Source: JAEUOS01 sp965279115 (lineage in GTDB: Bacteria; Pseudomonadota; Gammaproteobacteria; Burkholderiales; JAEUOS01). From it: a stretch of 64,000 nt of DNA. Within the stretch, counting starts at the first letter, position 1; each line of letters opens with the position of its first letter. Shown piece after piece: positions 56,975 through 64,000 of the stretch. The notes under the pieces are model-generated. The model searched no databases. It had not been told where the DNA came from and worked only from the letters and a program-made list of their open reading frames with translations. The translations under genes and the position numbers were made by a program. The DNA is taken from positions 6,572,001 to 6,636,000 of the forward strand of contig OZ257137.1 of the NCBI GenBank assembly GCA_965279115.1. The letters are read 5' to 3'.

Positions 56975-57016
56975 ACTGTGCCGGGTTCGGAGTCGGCTTT
57001 CGGTGCGCCGTCGCAC
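56975..57016 (-). promoter_or_regulatory. Crp/Fnr-type site with -10 box, BON-tal-xfp promoter
   Basis: GTGCG-CCGT-CGCAC (57003-57016); on the minus strand 22 nt later CACAGT (56980-56975). 69 nt from the 56934 start. Confidence 0.73.
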
Positions 57017-57050
57017 ATTGCGCCACGCTGCGCGAGCCCGCCCGCGCTCC

Positions 57051-57092
57051 GTTCGCAAACGCACGGAAGCCCGCCCGCCGCTCCTGTACACC
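57051..57092 (+). promoter_or_regulatory. Crp/Fnr-type site with -10 box, DUF3185-mgtA promoter
   Basis: GTTCG-CAAA-CGCAC followed after 22 nt by TACACC (57087-57092). 82 nt from the 57146 start; divergent from the site at 57003. Confidence 0.73.
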
Positions 57093-57145
57093 ACGCTGTC
57101 GCCCGGCCCGCGGTCGCACCCCATTCACGCAAAGGAAACCACGCC

Positions 57146-57373
57146 ATGAAAACCCTCAACATCGTCGCCATCGTCCTGATCCTGGCCGGCGCGGCCGTGC
57201 TCGGGTATAACCGCTTCAGCTACACCACCACCGAAGAGGTACTGAAGATCGGACCGATCACCGCCAACGCGGAGCGCACCCACACCGTGAGCTTCCCGCC
57301 AATGCTGGGCTGGCTGCTGCTGGGCGGCGGCGTCTGTGTGCTGGCCTTCGCGGCGATCTCGCGCAAGAACTAG
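57146..57373 (+). CDS. DUF3185-family small membrane protein (75 aa)
   Basis: 75 residues with two membrane helices (LNIVAIVLILAGAAVLGYNR and PPMLGWLLLGGGVCVLAFAAI) around a short periplasmic loop (YTTTEEVLKIGPITANAERTH), ending SRKN. The VLKIGPITA segment marks DUF3185. AAAGGAAACC precedes the ATG. It sits 9 nt before mgtA. Confidence 0.88.
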   Translation: MKTLNIVAIVLILAGAAVLGYNRFSYTTTEEVLKIGPITANAERTHTVSFPPMLGWLLLGGGVCVLAFAAISRKN

Positions 57374-57382
57374 GACGCGGCG

Positions 57383-60115
57383 ATGAAGGGATTGCTGCGC
57401 CGCTGGTTCGCGGGCGTACCGCCGCACCGGCGCAGCGCCCGCCATTTCGGCCGGCGTGCCCTGGGCGACGCCCTCTCGACGCGCGGGCCGCATGCCGCCG
57501 CACCCGCTGAACTCGCCGCCGGACTGATCGCGCTCGCCCGCGCCGGCCCGGAGGAGGCGCTCAGGCTGCTGCAATCGCGCCCGCAAGGCCTGACCGCCGC
57601 CGAGTCCGCCGCGCGCCTGCGTCGCGACGGCCCCAACGAAGTGGCCCATGAAACGCCGCCGGGCTGGTGGCTGCGCCTGTGGCACGCTTTCGAGAACCCG
57701 TTCAATCTGCTCCTGACGGTGCTGGCGATGGTGTCCCTGCTCAGTGCCGACCTCCGTTCGACCGTGGTCATCGGCGCGATGGTGTGCCTGTCCACGATCA
57801 TCCGCATGGTCCAGGAAGGCCGCTCGGACCGTGCCGCCGAAGCCCTGAAGGCGATGGTGCGCAACACCGCCGGCGTCCTGCGCGGCCCCGCGGCAGGTGC
57901 CCCGCCGGGCGCTTCGGCTGCACCGGTGCAGGTCGCGCTGGCCCGGCTGGTGAAGGGTGACGTGGTGGTGCTGTCTGCCGGCGACATGATTCCGGCCGAT
58001 TGCCGCCTGCTGACGGCGCGCGACCTGTTCATCGCCCAGGCGGCCATGACCGGGGAATCGCTGCCGTTGGAGAAGTTCGCCGAAGCCGGCGACTCCGGTA
58101 GCAACCCGCTCGAGCAGCGCACCCTGGTGTTCATGGGCACCAATGTGGTGTCGGGCTCCGCTACCGCCCTGGTGGTCGCCACCGGCAACCAGACCTATTT
58201 CGGTGCTGTGGCCACAAGCGTCACCGCCACCGACCGCGCACCCACCGCCTTCCAGAAGGGTGTCGACAGCGTGAGCTGGCTCCTGATCCGCTTCGCGCTG
58301 GTGATGGTGCCGATCGTGTTTTTCGTCAACGGCATGGCGCGCGGCGACTGGCTCGAGGCCGGACTGTTCGCCCTTTCGGTCGCCGTCGGCCTGACACCGG
58401 AGATGCTGCCCATGATCGTGACCACCACGCTGGCGCGCGGGGCGGTGGCCCTGTCGGCGAAAAAGGTGGTGGTCAAGCGGCTGGATGCGATCCAGAACTT
58501 CGGCGCCATGGATGTGCTGTGCACCGACAAGACCGGCACCCTCACGCAGGACCGCATCGCCCTGTCACGCAAGGACGACGCCTTCGGCAACCCCTCCGAC
58601 CAGGTCCTGAAGTTCGCCTGGTTGAATAGCCACTACCAGACCGGCCTGAAGAACATGCTCGACCGCGCGGTGCTGGAACATGCCGAGCTGCACGCCGAAC
58701 TGGCGGTGGGCAGTGGCTACGAGAAGATCGACGAAGTCCCGTTCGACTTCGAACGCCGCCGCATGTCGGTGGTGGTCGCCGCCGCCGACGGCAGCCACCT
58801 GCTGGTGTGCAAGGGCGCGCTCGAGGAAGTGCTGTCGGCCTGCACCCGGGTGCAGGGTGCGGGACCGGACACAGGCAAGGGCCTGCCGCTGGACGCGGCA
58901 AACCTGGCCCGGGTCCGGCAGGCCACCCTGCGCATGTCGCAGGAGGGCTTGCGGGTGGTCGCGGTCGCCATACGCACCATGCCGCCCGGCCAGACGACCT
59001 ACTCGGTGGCCGACGAAGCCGACCTTACGCTGGTGGGTTATATCGCCTTCCTCGACCCGCCCAAGGAAACCGCAGCGCCCGCCATCGCCGCCCTGGCCGG
59101 GCACGGCATCACCGTCAAGGTGCTGAGCGGCGACAACGAACTGGTGACCGCCCATGTCTGCGCGCAGGTCGGGCTTGCCGGCAAGACCGTCCTGACTGGC
59201 GCCGAGGTGGAGCCGATGAACGACGCAGAGTTGCACAAGGCCGTCGAGGCGCACCAGTTGTTCGCCCGCCTGACGCCGCTGCAGAAGGAGCGCATCGTGC
59301 GCGCCTTGCGTGCCAACGGGCATGTGGTCGGCTTCATGGGCGACGGCATCAACGACGCCCCCGCGTTGCGCGCCGCCGACATCGGCATTTCAGTGGATAC
59401 TGCGGTGGACATCGCGCGCGAGGCGGCGGACGTGATCCTGCTGGAGAAGAGCCTGCTGGTGGTAGATGCCGGCGTGATCGAGGGGCGACGCACCTTCAGC
59501 AACATGCGCAAGTACATCCGCATGACCGCCAGCTCCAATTTCGGCAACGTGCTCTCGGTGCTGGTGGCCTGTGCCTTCCTGCCCTTCCTGCCGATGCTGC
59601 CGCTGCAGCTGCTGGTGCAAAACCTGCTCTACGACTTTTCCCAGACCGGCATCCCGTTCGACAACGTGGACGCCGACCTGCTGGGCAAGCCGCTGGCGTG
59701 GGACCCCGGCGAACTCGGCCGCTTCATGCTCTTCTTCGGGCCGATCAGCTCGATGTTCGACATCCTCACCTTCGCGCTGATGTGGCGCGTGTTCGGCGCC
59801 GACAGCCTGGCCATGCAGGGCCTGTTCCAGAGCGGCTGGTTCGTCGTCGGCCTGTTGACCCAGGTGATGGTGGTGCACCTGATCCGCACCCCCAGGCTGC
59901 CCTTCATCGAAAGCCGCGCCGCGACGCCGCTGGCGGTGATGAGCCTGGTGGTGGCGGCGGTCGGCGTGTGGCTGCCGATGGGGCCGCTGGCCGCCTACTT
60001 CAAGCTGGTGCCGCTGCCCGGCGCCTACTTCGGCTGGCTGGCCGCCATTCTCATGGGCTATGCGCTGGCCACCACGGCGATGAAGCGGTTCTACTTTCGC
60101 CGTTACGGCTGGTGA
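57383..60115 (+). CDS. mgtA: Mg2+-transporting P-type ATPase MgtA
   Basis: 910 residues, P3-type. An N-terminal basic stretch, actuator loop AAMTGESLPLEK, ion-site helix VGLTPEMLPMIVTTTLARGA (typical MgtA/MgtB), phosphorylation Asp382 in VLCTDKTGTLTQD, hinge GFMGDGINDAPALRAADIG, and C-terminal helices with LLYDFSQTGIPFDNVD. It imports Mg2+ using ATP. No riboswitch-like leader was recognised; a Crp/Fnr-type site lies upstream of the operon. Confidence 0.95.
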   Translation: MKGLLRRWFAGVPPHRRSARHFGRRALGDALSTRGPHAAAPAELAAGLIALARAGPEEALRLLQSRPQGLTAAESAARLRRDGPNEVAHETPPGWWLRLWHAFENPFNLLLTVLAMVSLLSADLRSTVVIGAMVCLSTIIRMVQEGRSDRAAEALKAMVRNTAGVLRGPAAGAPPGASAAPVQVALARLVKGDVVVLSAGDMIPADCRLLTARDLFIAQAAMTGESLPLEKFAEAGDSGSNPLEQRTLVFMGTNVVSGSATALVVATGNQTYFGAVATSVTATDRAPTAFQKGVDSVSWLLIRFALVMVPIVFFVNGMARGDWLEAGLFALSVAVGLTPEMLPMIVTTTLARGAVALSAKKVVVKRLDAIQNFGAMDVLCTDKTGTLTQDRIALSRKDDAFGNPSDQVLKFAWLNSHYQTGLKNMLDRAVLEHAELHAELAVGSGYEKIDEVPFDFERRRMSVVVAAADGSHLLVCKGALEEVLSACTRVQGAGPDTGKGLPLDAANLARVRQATLRMSQEGLRVVAVAIRTMPPGQTTYSVADEADLTLVGYIAFLDPPKETAAPAIAALAGHGITVKVLSGDNELVTAHVCAQVGLAGKTVLTGAEVEPMNDAELHKAVEAHQLFARLTPLQKERIVRALRANGHVVGFMGDGINDAPALRAADIGISVDTAVDIAREAADVILLEKSLLVVDAGVIEGRRTFSNMRKYIRMTASSNFGNVLSVLVACAFLPFLPMLPLQLLVQNLLYDFSQTGIPFDNVDADLLGKPLAWDPGELGRFMLFFGPISSMFDILTFALMWRVFGADSLAMQGLFQSGWFVVGLLTQVMVVHLIRTPRLPFIESRAATPLAVMSLVVAAVGVWLPMGPLAAYFKLVPLPGAYFGWLAAILMGYALATTAMKRFYFRRYGW

Positions 60116-60179
60116 TGGTCGCCGGCACCGGCCGCCCTGCCGGAACGAACGCTTGCGAAGCACCGCGGGGCCGAAAAGG

Positions 60180-60212
60180 AAAAGGGCCCGCGGTGTCGCC
60201 GCAGGCCCTTTT
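60180..60212. terminator. Bidirectional terminator after mgtA
   Basis: AAAAGGGCC...GGCCCTTTT stem with an inner CGCGG/CCGC pairing, placed between the convergent mgtA (+) and PRC-barrel (-) genes. Confidence 0.85.
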
Positions 60213-60284
60213 GCGCACCATTCCGCAGGGTGGTGCGCCGTCCCGGCCCAAGGGCCGGTACGCCGCTGCAAGCGCGGTTGCGCG

Positions 60285-60656
60285 CTATTCCCAGTACGGT
60301 GTGCGGTCGTAGTACTTGTAGACGTCCCGATTCCATTTTTCATCGGCCATCGTGGGCCACTTGTCCGGATCGAAGCCCGGCGCGGCTTCCAGCCTTTCCT
60401 TGGAAATGTCCAGCACGTAGTCGTTCTTCGAAACGTCGTAGCGGAACGACGCGAACGGCACGGCGAAAAGCTTTTCACCCATGCCCAGGAAACCGCCGAA
60501 GGACACCACCGCATAGGCGACGCGGCCGGTGCGCGGATCGATCACGACTTCCTTGACGTCGCCCAGATTGTCGCCCTTGGCATTGACCACGTCGGTACCG
60601 ATCATTGCCGACGCCTTTACCGGCGAATTCGAGAATGGTTGCAATTTGCTCATCAT
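60285..60656 (-). CDS. PRC-barrel domain protein (123 aa)
   Basis: 123 residues. PRC-barrel (12-85: SAMIGTDVVNAKGDNLGDVK, VAYAVVSFGGFLGMGEKLFAV) and a tail with PDKWPTMADEKWNRDVYKYY. The closing aromatic motif YDRTPYWE is common in photosynthetic-reaction-centre-barrel stress proteins. No signal peptide. CAGGAG precedes the ATG. Confidence 0.92.
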   Translation of the reverse strand: MMSKLQPFSNSPVKASAMIGTDVVNAKGDNLGDVKEVVIDPRTGRVAYAVVSFGGFLGMGEKLFAVPFASFRYDVSKNDYVLDISKERLEAAPGFDPDKWPTMADEKWNRDVYKYYDRTPYWE

Positions 60657-60757
60657 GTAGCTCCTGCCTTGAGGGTGGTTGGATGGCGGATTCCGCCTGG
60701 GTGGCCCCCGCACGCATGCCGTGCTGGAGGTGGTACCGTTGGAGAAGTCCGGATGCA

Positions 60758-60799
60758 AGACTAGGCCTGTTGCGCCCGCCCGACGGTGCGCAATCGAAC
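60758..60799 (-). promoter_or_regulatory. Crp/Fnr-type site with -10 box, PRC-barrel promoter
   Basis: GTGCG-CAAT-CGAAC (60786-60799); on the minus strand 22 nt later TAGTCT (60763-60758). 130 nt from the 60656 start. The rest of the 308-bp gap to the next gene holds only this site and the terminator at 60867. Confidence 0.75.
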
Positions 60800-60866
60800 A
60801 CAGCGTGCGAAAACTCCTCGAGCGGAAAAGGTCCCGCCACGGCCGCGCCATATCCCAAAAAAACAC

Positions 60867-60896
60867 AGCCCCCGGATTCACGTGAATCCGGGGGCT
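60867..60896 (-). terminator. Terminator of the OmpA-BON operon
   Basis: A perfect 30-bp palindrome (AGCCCCCGGATTCAC and its complement), followed on the minus strand by GTG and seven T residues: a textbook intrinsic terminator for the BON gene ending at 60965. Confidence 0.9.
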
Positions 60897-60964
60897 GCAA
60901 GCCCGCCAGTCGTCGAGAGGAGGAGCCAGGCTGGCGGGTGGGGTACCGGTTGCTTTCCGGCGCG

Positions 60965-61273
60965 TCAGGGCTTCAGGCGCATGTCGCTCTTGACGCCCGT
61001 GACGCCCTTGATGTCGCCGGCAAGGGAAGCCGCCTTGAGCATCATTTCACGCGTGCTGACGAAACCGCTCAGTTGCACCACGCTCTTGTAGGTCTCGACG
61101 TTGATTTCCATCGACTTCAGGGTGGGTTCATTCAGGATGGCCGCCTTGACCCGTGTCGTGATGACGGTGTCGTCGACGTACTCGCCGGTGGATTCCTGCT
61201 TGTTGGACGTGGCACATGCGCTTGCCAGCAGCGCGGCGGCGAAAAGTGCGGACAGGCGTTTGATATTGATCAT
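60965..61273 (-). CDS. BON-domain lipoprotein (102 aa)
   Basis: 102 residues. Lipobox LLASAC (Cys20), then one BON domain (VDDTVITTRVKAAILNEPTL, YKSVVQLSGFVSTREMMLKA, VTGVKSDMRLKP). Same family as the lipoprotein at 33654-34229 but with a single domain. It follows the OmpA gene by 60 nt and is followed by a strong terminator. Confidence 0.92.
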   Translation of the reverse strand: MINIKRLSALFAAALLASACATSNKQESTGEYVDDTVITTRVKAAILNEPTLKSMEINVETYKSVVQLSGFVSTREMMLKAASLAGDIKGVTGVKSDMRLKP

Positions 61274-61333
61274 GATGGATTGCCTTTCAGGGATAGGGAT
61301 GGGGTTTGTGAGTCTGGGTTGCGCCGACGGGAA

Positions 61334-62044
61334 TCAGCGGGTGCTGGTGGCGGTAGCGCGGCTGCCGGTCATTTCCACGTCGACGCGACGGTCAGGCTGC
61401 AGGCAGGCGATCACTTTCGCGCTGCGCGGGCCGGCGCAGGTACCGGCAGCGGTCACCGGCTCCCTTTCGCCATGGCCGACCGCCTCGATGCGGGTCGCCA
61501 GGATGTTCTTGCTGACCAGGTAGTCCTTGACGGCGCTCGCGCGCCGCTCGGAAAGCGCCTGGTTGTAGTCGCTGCTGCCGAAGCGGTCTGCATGACCGGT
61601 GAGGACAATGCTTTCGTAGGTGAGCCCGGCGCTCTGGCGCACCAGGTCGTCGAGCATGGTCATGCCCTCCGGCTTGAGGGTCGCCTTGTCGAAGGCAAAC
61701 AGCGCATCGGCGGAAAAGCTGGCCTTCTGGTTCAGGGGCGCCGGCGGGGCCGGCGGTGCAAGGGATGCCGGCGGCACCGCGGCAACCGCGGGCGCCGGGG
61801 CCGCGGGAGGCGTGACGGCGACGCGCGGACGGGCCGGCACACAGGGTTCCACCGCCCGTCCCGGTGTCCAGTCGCTGTCGCGAACGCACAATCCGGTGTG
61901 GTCGGTCATGACGACATTGCCGTTGGTGTCAACCAGGTAGCCCTGGTTGCGGGTATCGGGCGAGGTGGCCTGCGCAAGCACGCAGGCGGGCAGCAGCGCC
62001 GCGAGGATCGCGGTGGCCAGTGCCGATCGATTGATGGTTTTCAT
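61334..62044 (-). CDS. OmpA-family peptidoglycan-binding outer-membrane protein
   Basis: 236 residues: a signal peptide (cleavage near VLAQA), a short N-terminal region with one Cys pair (GLCVRDSDWTPGRAVEPCVP), a Pro/Ala hinge, then an OmpA C-terminal domain (FSADALFAFDKATLKPEG, IVLTGHADRFGSSDYNQALS, ERRASAVKDYL). There is no N-terminal barrel; the VEPC and LNQK segments are typical of betaproteobacterial OmpA proteins. CAGGAGACC precedes the ATG. Confidence 0.92.
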   Translation of the reverse strand: MKTINRSALATAILAALLPACVLAQATSPDTRNQGYLVDTNGNVVMTDHTGLCVRDSDWTPGRAVEPCVPARPRVAVTPPAAPAPAVAAVPPASLAPPAPPAPLNQKASFSADALFAFDKATLKPEGMTMLDDLVRQSAGLTYESIVLTGHADRFGSSDYNQALSERRASAVKDYLVSKNILATRIEAVGHGEREPVTAAGTCAGPRSAKVIACLQPDRRVDVEMTGSRATATSTR

Positions 62045-62130
62045 TTTCCGGTCTCCTGAGGGACGGTCGCTGGTACCCGCGTACGCCTGTTGCGCTGCGA
62101 TCAACACCATGAACACGTCCCGCAGCCCGG

Positions 62131-62172
62131 ACATTAGGGCGGCAGGGCAGGCCCGTCTGTGCGGCCGCATAC
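62131..62172 (-). promoter_or_regulatory. Crp/Fnr-type site with -10 box, OmpA-BON promoter
   Basis: Read on the minus strand GTATG-CGGC-CGCAC, then AGAC and, 22 nt after the core, TAATGT (62136-62131), the best -10 box of the set. 115 nt from the 62044 start. With the site at 62236 it makes up the content of the 306-bp gap. Confidence 0.72.
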
Positions 62173-62235
62173 ATTGAGGCCTCGCTTGACTCGGCATATC
62201 AATGCGCGCGCGGTCCGGCATTTTCTGATTTCTAT

Positions 62236-62276
62236 GTTCGGAACCGTACTGAATGACGCCCCCAAGCTGTTAAGCT
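62236..62276 (+). promoter_or_regulatory. Candidate autoregulatory Crp/Fnr-type site
   Basis: GTTCG-GAAC-CGTAC (one mismatch in the downstream half), then TAAGCT after 21 nt (62271-62276). It points at the Crp/Fnr gene at 62351, 102 nt away. Confidence 0.5.
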
Positions 62277-62350
62277 TGTGACCGGACCATCCGTCCAACC
62301 GGCATCCGGCGACTTGCGCATGCTTTGACCCCCAACCCCCGGGAAAGCCT

Positions 62351-63097
62351 ATGCCTACGCCCCACAGCCCCAACCAGAATCACCTGCTGGCCGCCCTGCC
62401 GGCGGCGGAGTTCGACCGCCTTCTGCCGCACCTCGAGCTCGTGCCGATGCCCTTGTCGGAGGCGCTCTATGAATCGGGCGGGCGCCTCAATCATGTGTAC
62501 TTTCCCACCACGTCGATCGTCTCCCTGCTCTACGTGATGGAAGACGGCGCCTCGGCCGAGATCGCGGTGGTGGGCAACGAGGGCCTGCTCGGCATCGCGC
62601 TCTTCATGGGCGGAGAGACCACGCCCAGCCGGGCGGTGGTGCAAAGCGCCGGCTTCGGCTACCGGCTCAAGGCCGCCATCCTCAAGCTCGAATTCAACCG
62701 CGGTGGCGCGGTGATGCACCTGCTCTTGCGGTATACGCAGGCGCTGATCACCCAGATGGCGCAAACCGCGGTGTGCAACCGCCACCATTCGGTGGAGCAG
62801 CAGTTGTGCCGCTGGCTGCTGCTTTCGCTCGACCGCCTGCCCGGCAACGAACTCTCCATGACCCAGGAACTCATCGCCAACATGCTCGGCGTGCGGCGCG
62901 AAGGGGTCACCGAGGCGGCCGGCAAGCTGCAGCGTGACGGCCTGATCCGCTACACCCGCGGGCGCATCACCGTGCTCGACCGGCCCAAGCTGGAGAAGGC
63001 GGTGTGCGAATGCTACGCCGTGGTGAAGAAGGAATTCGACCGCCTGCTGTCGGACATTCCGCGCGTCCCGCGGGCGCAGGATTCCACCCAGCAGTGA
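62351..63097 (+). CDS. Crp/Fnr-family transcriptional regulator (copy 2)
   Basis: 248 residues, paralogue of the regulator at 43031-43783. Beta-roll sensor (FDRLLPHLELVPMPLSEALYESG, HVYFPTTSIVSLLYVMEDGA, GNEGLLGIALFMGGETTPS), dimer helix with RHHSVEQQLCRWLLLSLDRL, and winged HTH MTQELIANMLGVRREGVTEAAGKLQ. The recognition helix differs from copy 1 only conservatively (V/I, K/R). No Fe-S cysteines. The effector is unknown. A motif copy lies in its own promoter region. Candidate master regulator of the stress genes here. Confidence 0.94.
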   Translation: MPTPHSPNQNHLLAALPAAEFDRLLPHLELVPMPLSEALYESGGRLNHVYFPTTSIVSLLYVMEDGASAEIAVVGNEGLLGIALFMGGETTPSRAVVQSAGFGYRLKAAILKLEFNRGGAVMHLLLRYTQALITQMAQTAVCNRHHSVEQQLCRWLLLSLDRLPGNELSMTQELIANMLGVRREGVTEAAGKLQRDGLIRYTRGRITVLDRPKLEKAVCECYAVVKKEFDRLLSDIPRVPRAQDSTQQ

Positions 63098-63134
63098 GGC
63101 GCCTTCCCTGCCAGGCAGGGAGGGCAGCCCGAGT

Positions 63135-63716
63135 TCAGCCCTTGACTTCCTCCATCAGCGACGCGAGGTCGTCGGCATGCTCCTCCTCGCCGGCAAGGAT
63201 GTCCTTGAGCATGGTCTGCGTGGTGGGGTCGTTGTTTCCCAGATAGGCCACCATTTCACGATAGCTCTCGATGGCGATGCGCTCGGCGATCAGGTCTTCC
63301 TTGATCATGGAGTGCAGGGAATCGCCTGCCACGTACTCGGCGTGGCTGCGCGCGGCAAGGCCTTCAGGCGCGAAATTCGGCTCGCCGCCCAGCTCGACAA
63401 TGCGCTTGGCGAGGCGGTCGGCATGCGCCATTTCCTCTGCGGCATGGGCAAGGAATTCTGCCTTGACGGGCTCCGAATGAATCCCCTTGGCCATGAAATA
63501 GTGCCGCTTGTAGCGCAGGACGCACACCAGTTCGGTGGCCAGCGCGCCATTGAGCAGGCCGATCACCGCATCCCGGTCGGCCGCATAGCCGCGCGTGACG
63601 GCGCCTTCCTCGATGTTCTGGCGCCCGCGCTTGCGCAGGGTCTGGATATCCGACAACACCGATTCGTTGTCTGGCGCGTGATCGTTGGCTGCATGTTTCA
63701 AGTGTGTTTCCTTCAT
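63135..63716 (-). CDS. Ferritin-like (bacterioferritin/Dps-type) protein
   Basis: 193 residues. A four-helix ferritin-like domain: LLNGALATELVCVLRYKRHYF (first Glu ligand), EFLAHAAEEMAHADRLAKRI (Glu-His pair), DLIAERIAIESYREMVAYL, and DILAGEEEHADDLASLMEE. The spacing gives a di-iron site. A flexible N-terminus of about 40 residues precedes it. It probably oxidises or stores iron under stress. Confidence 0.92.
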   Translation of the reverse strand: MKETHLKHAANDHAPDNESVLSDIQTLRKRGRQNIEEGAVTRGYAADRDAVIGLLNGALATELVCVLRYKRHYFMAKGIHSEPVKAEFLAHAAEEMAHADRLAKRIVELGGEPNFAPEGLAARSHAEYVAGDSLHSMIKEDLIAERIAIESYREMVAYLGNNDPTTQTMLKDILAGEEEHADDLASLMEEVKG

Positions 63717-63750
63717 GGTGGCGGCGCCCCGGAACGGGCGCCGGGGTTAG

Positions 63751-63966
63751 TCACGAGACCGGGTCGAGCTTCTGGTAGCGCTGCCATTCGGACAGCTGTT
63801 TCTCGGCCTCGTCGCGGGTTACGCCGTAGGTTTCCTGGATCTGCTCGGACAGGCGGTCGCGCTTGCCCTGGACTCTTTCGAGTTGCTCTTCACCCAGCAT
63901 GCCCCAGTGTTCCTTGACCAGGCCCCTGAACTGTTTCCAGTTCACTTCTATGCGATCCCAGTACAT
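63751..63966 (-). CDS. CsbD-family stress protein (71 aa, second copy)
   Basis: 71 residues: MYWDRIEVNWKQFRGLVKEH, MLGEEQLERVQGKRDRLSEQ, YGVTRDEAEKQLSEWQ. Same family as 26744-26962 but diverged, with LVKEHWG replacing AKVQWG. The ATG at 63966 has GGAG 8 nt upstream and is preferred over one four codons earlier. Its promoter lies beyond or at the right window edge. Confidence 0.94.
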   Translation of the reverse strand: MYWDRIEVNWKQFRGLVKEHWGMLGEEQLERVQGKRDRLSEQIQETYGVTRDEAEKQLSEWQRYQKLDPVS

Positions 63967-64000
63967 TGCGTGCTCCATCGAGTACGGCCCGCAGGTCGGC

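Overview
The window looks like a chromosomal segment of a GC-rich betaproteobacterium, probably Burkholderiales or a close relative. This rests on codon use, a PEP-CTERM protein, a MacAB-TolC type exporter and many envelope-stress families (BON, PRC-barrel, CsbD, DUF883, YMGG, entericidin). No rRNA, tRNA, CRISPR array, phage or insertion sequence was recognised.

Layout. (1) 1-6542, minus strand: a chemosensory operon (MCP, CheY, STAS, CheA, a small protein, then an in-frame globin-MCP fusion running off the left edge), divergent from an HTH-receiver regulator. (2) 7471-13536: a membrane hydroxylase, CbpM/CbpA co-chaperones, a collagen-like lipoprotein, a beta-barrel protein, a cation/proton antiporter and a PEP-CTERM protein. 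(3) 13817-30370: small envelope and stress proteins around an 8.7 kb cyclic glucan synthase gene. (4) 30473-40858: BON/PRC/HtrA envelope quality control, divergent from a TolC-MacA-MacB-ferric reductase-like operon. (5) 40903-46261: a nucleotidyltransferase-fold gene of atypical composition, a membrane methyltransferase, and a histidine kinase - response regulator - Crp/Fnr operon. (6) 46555-63966: PRC, BON and OmpA proteins, two P-type ATPases, a VIT-type transporter, a phosphoketolase/transaldolase operon, a second Crp/Fnr regulator, a ferritin-like protein and a second CsbD.

The most notable signal is regulatory. About twenty intergenic regions carry a 14-bp palindrome, GTKCG-N4-CGMAC or a close variant. 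In most of them the downstream half-site is followed, exactly 22 nt later, by a -10-like hexamer pointing at the next stress gene. This places the palindrome centre near -41.5, the class II position for Crp/Fnr activators. Two Crp/Fnr-like regulators with nearly identical recognition helices are encoded here, and each has such a site upstream of it or its operon. I infer one stress regulon covering most of the window: porin-like proteins, BON/PRC proteins, HtrA, MacAB-TolC, CsbD, DUF883, phosphoketolase/transaldolase and cation ATPases. The second notable item is the globin-chemoreceptor fusion.
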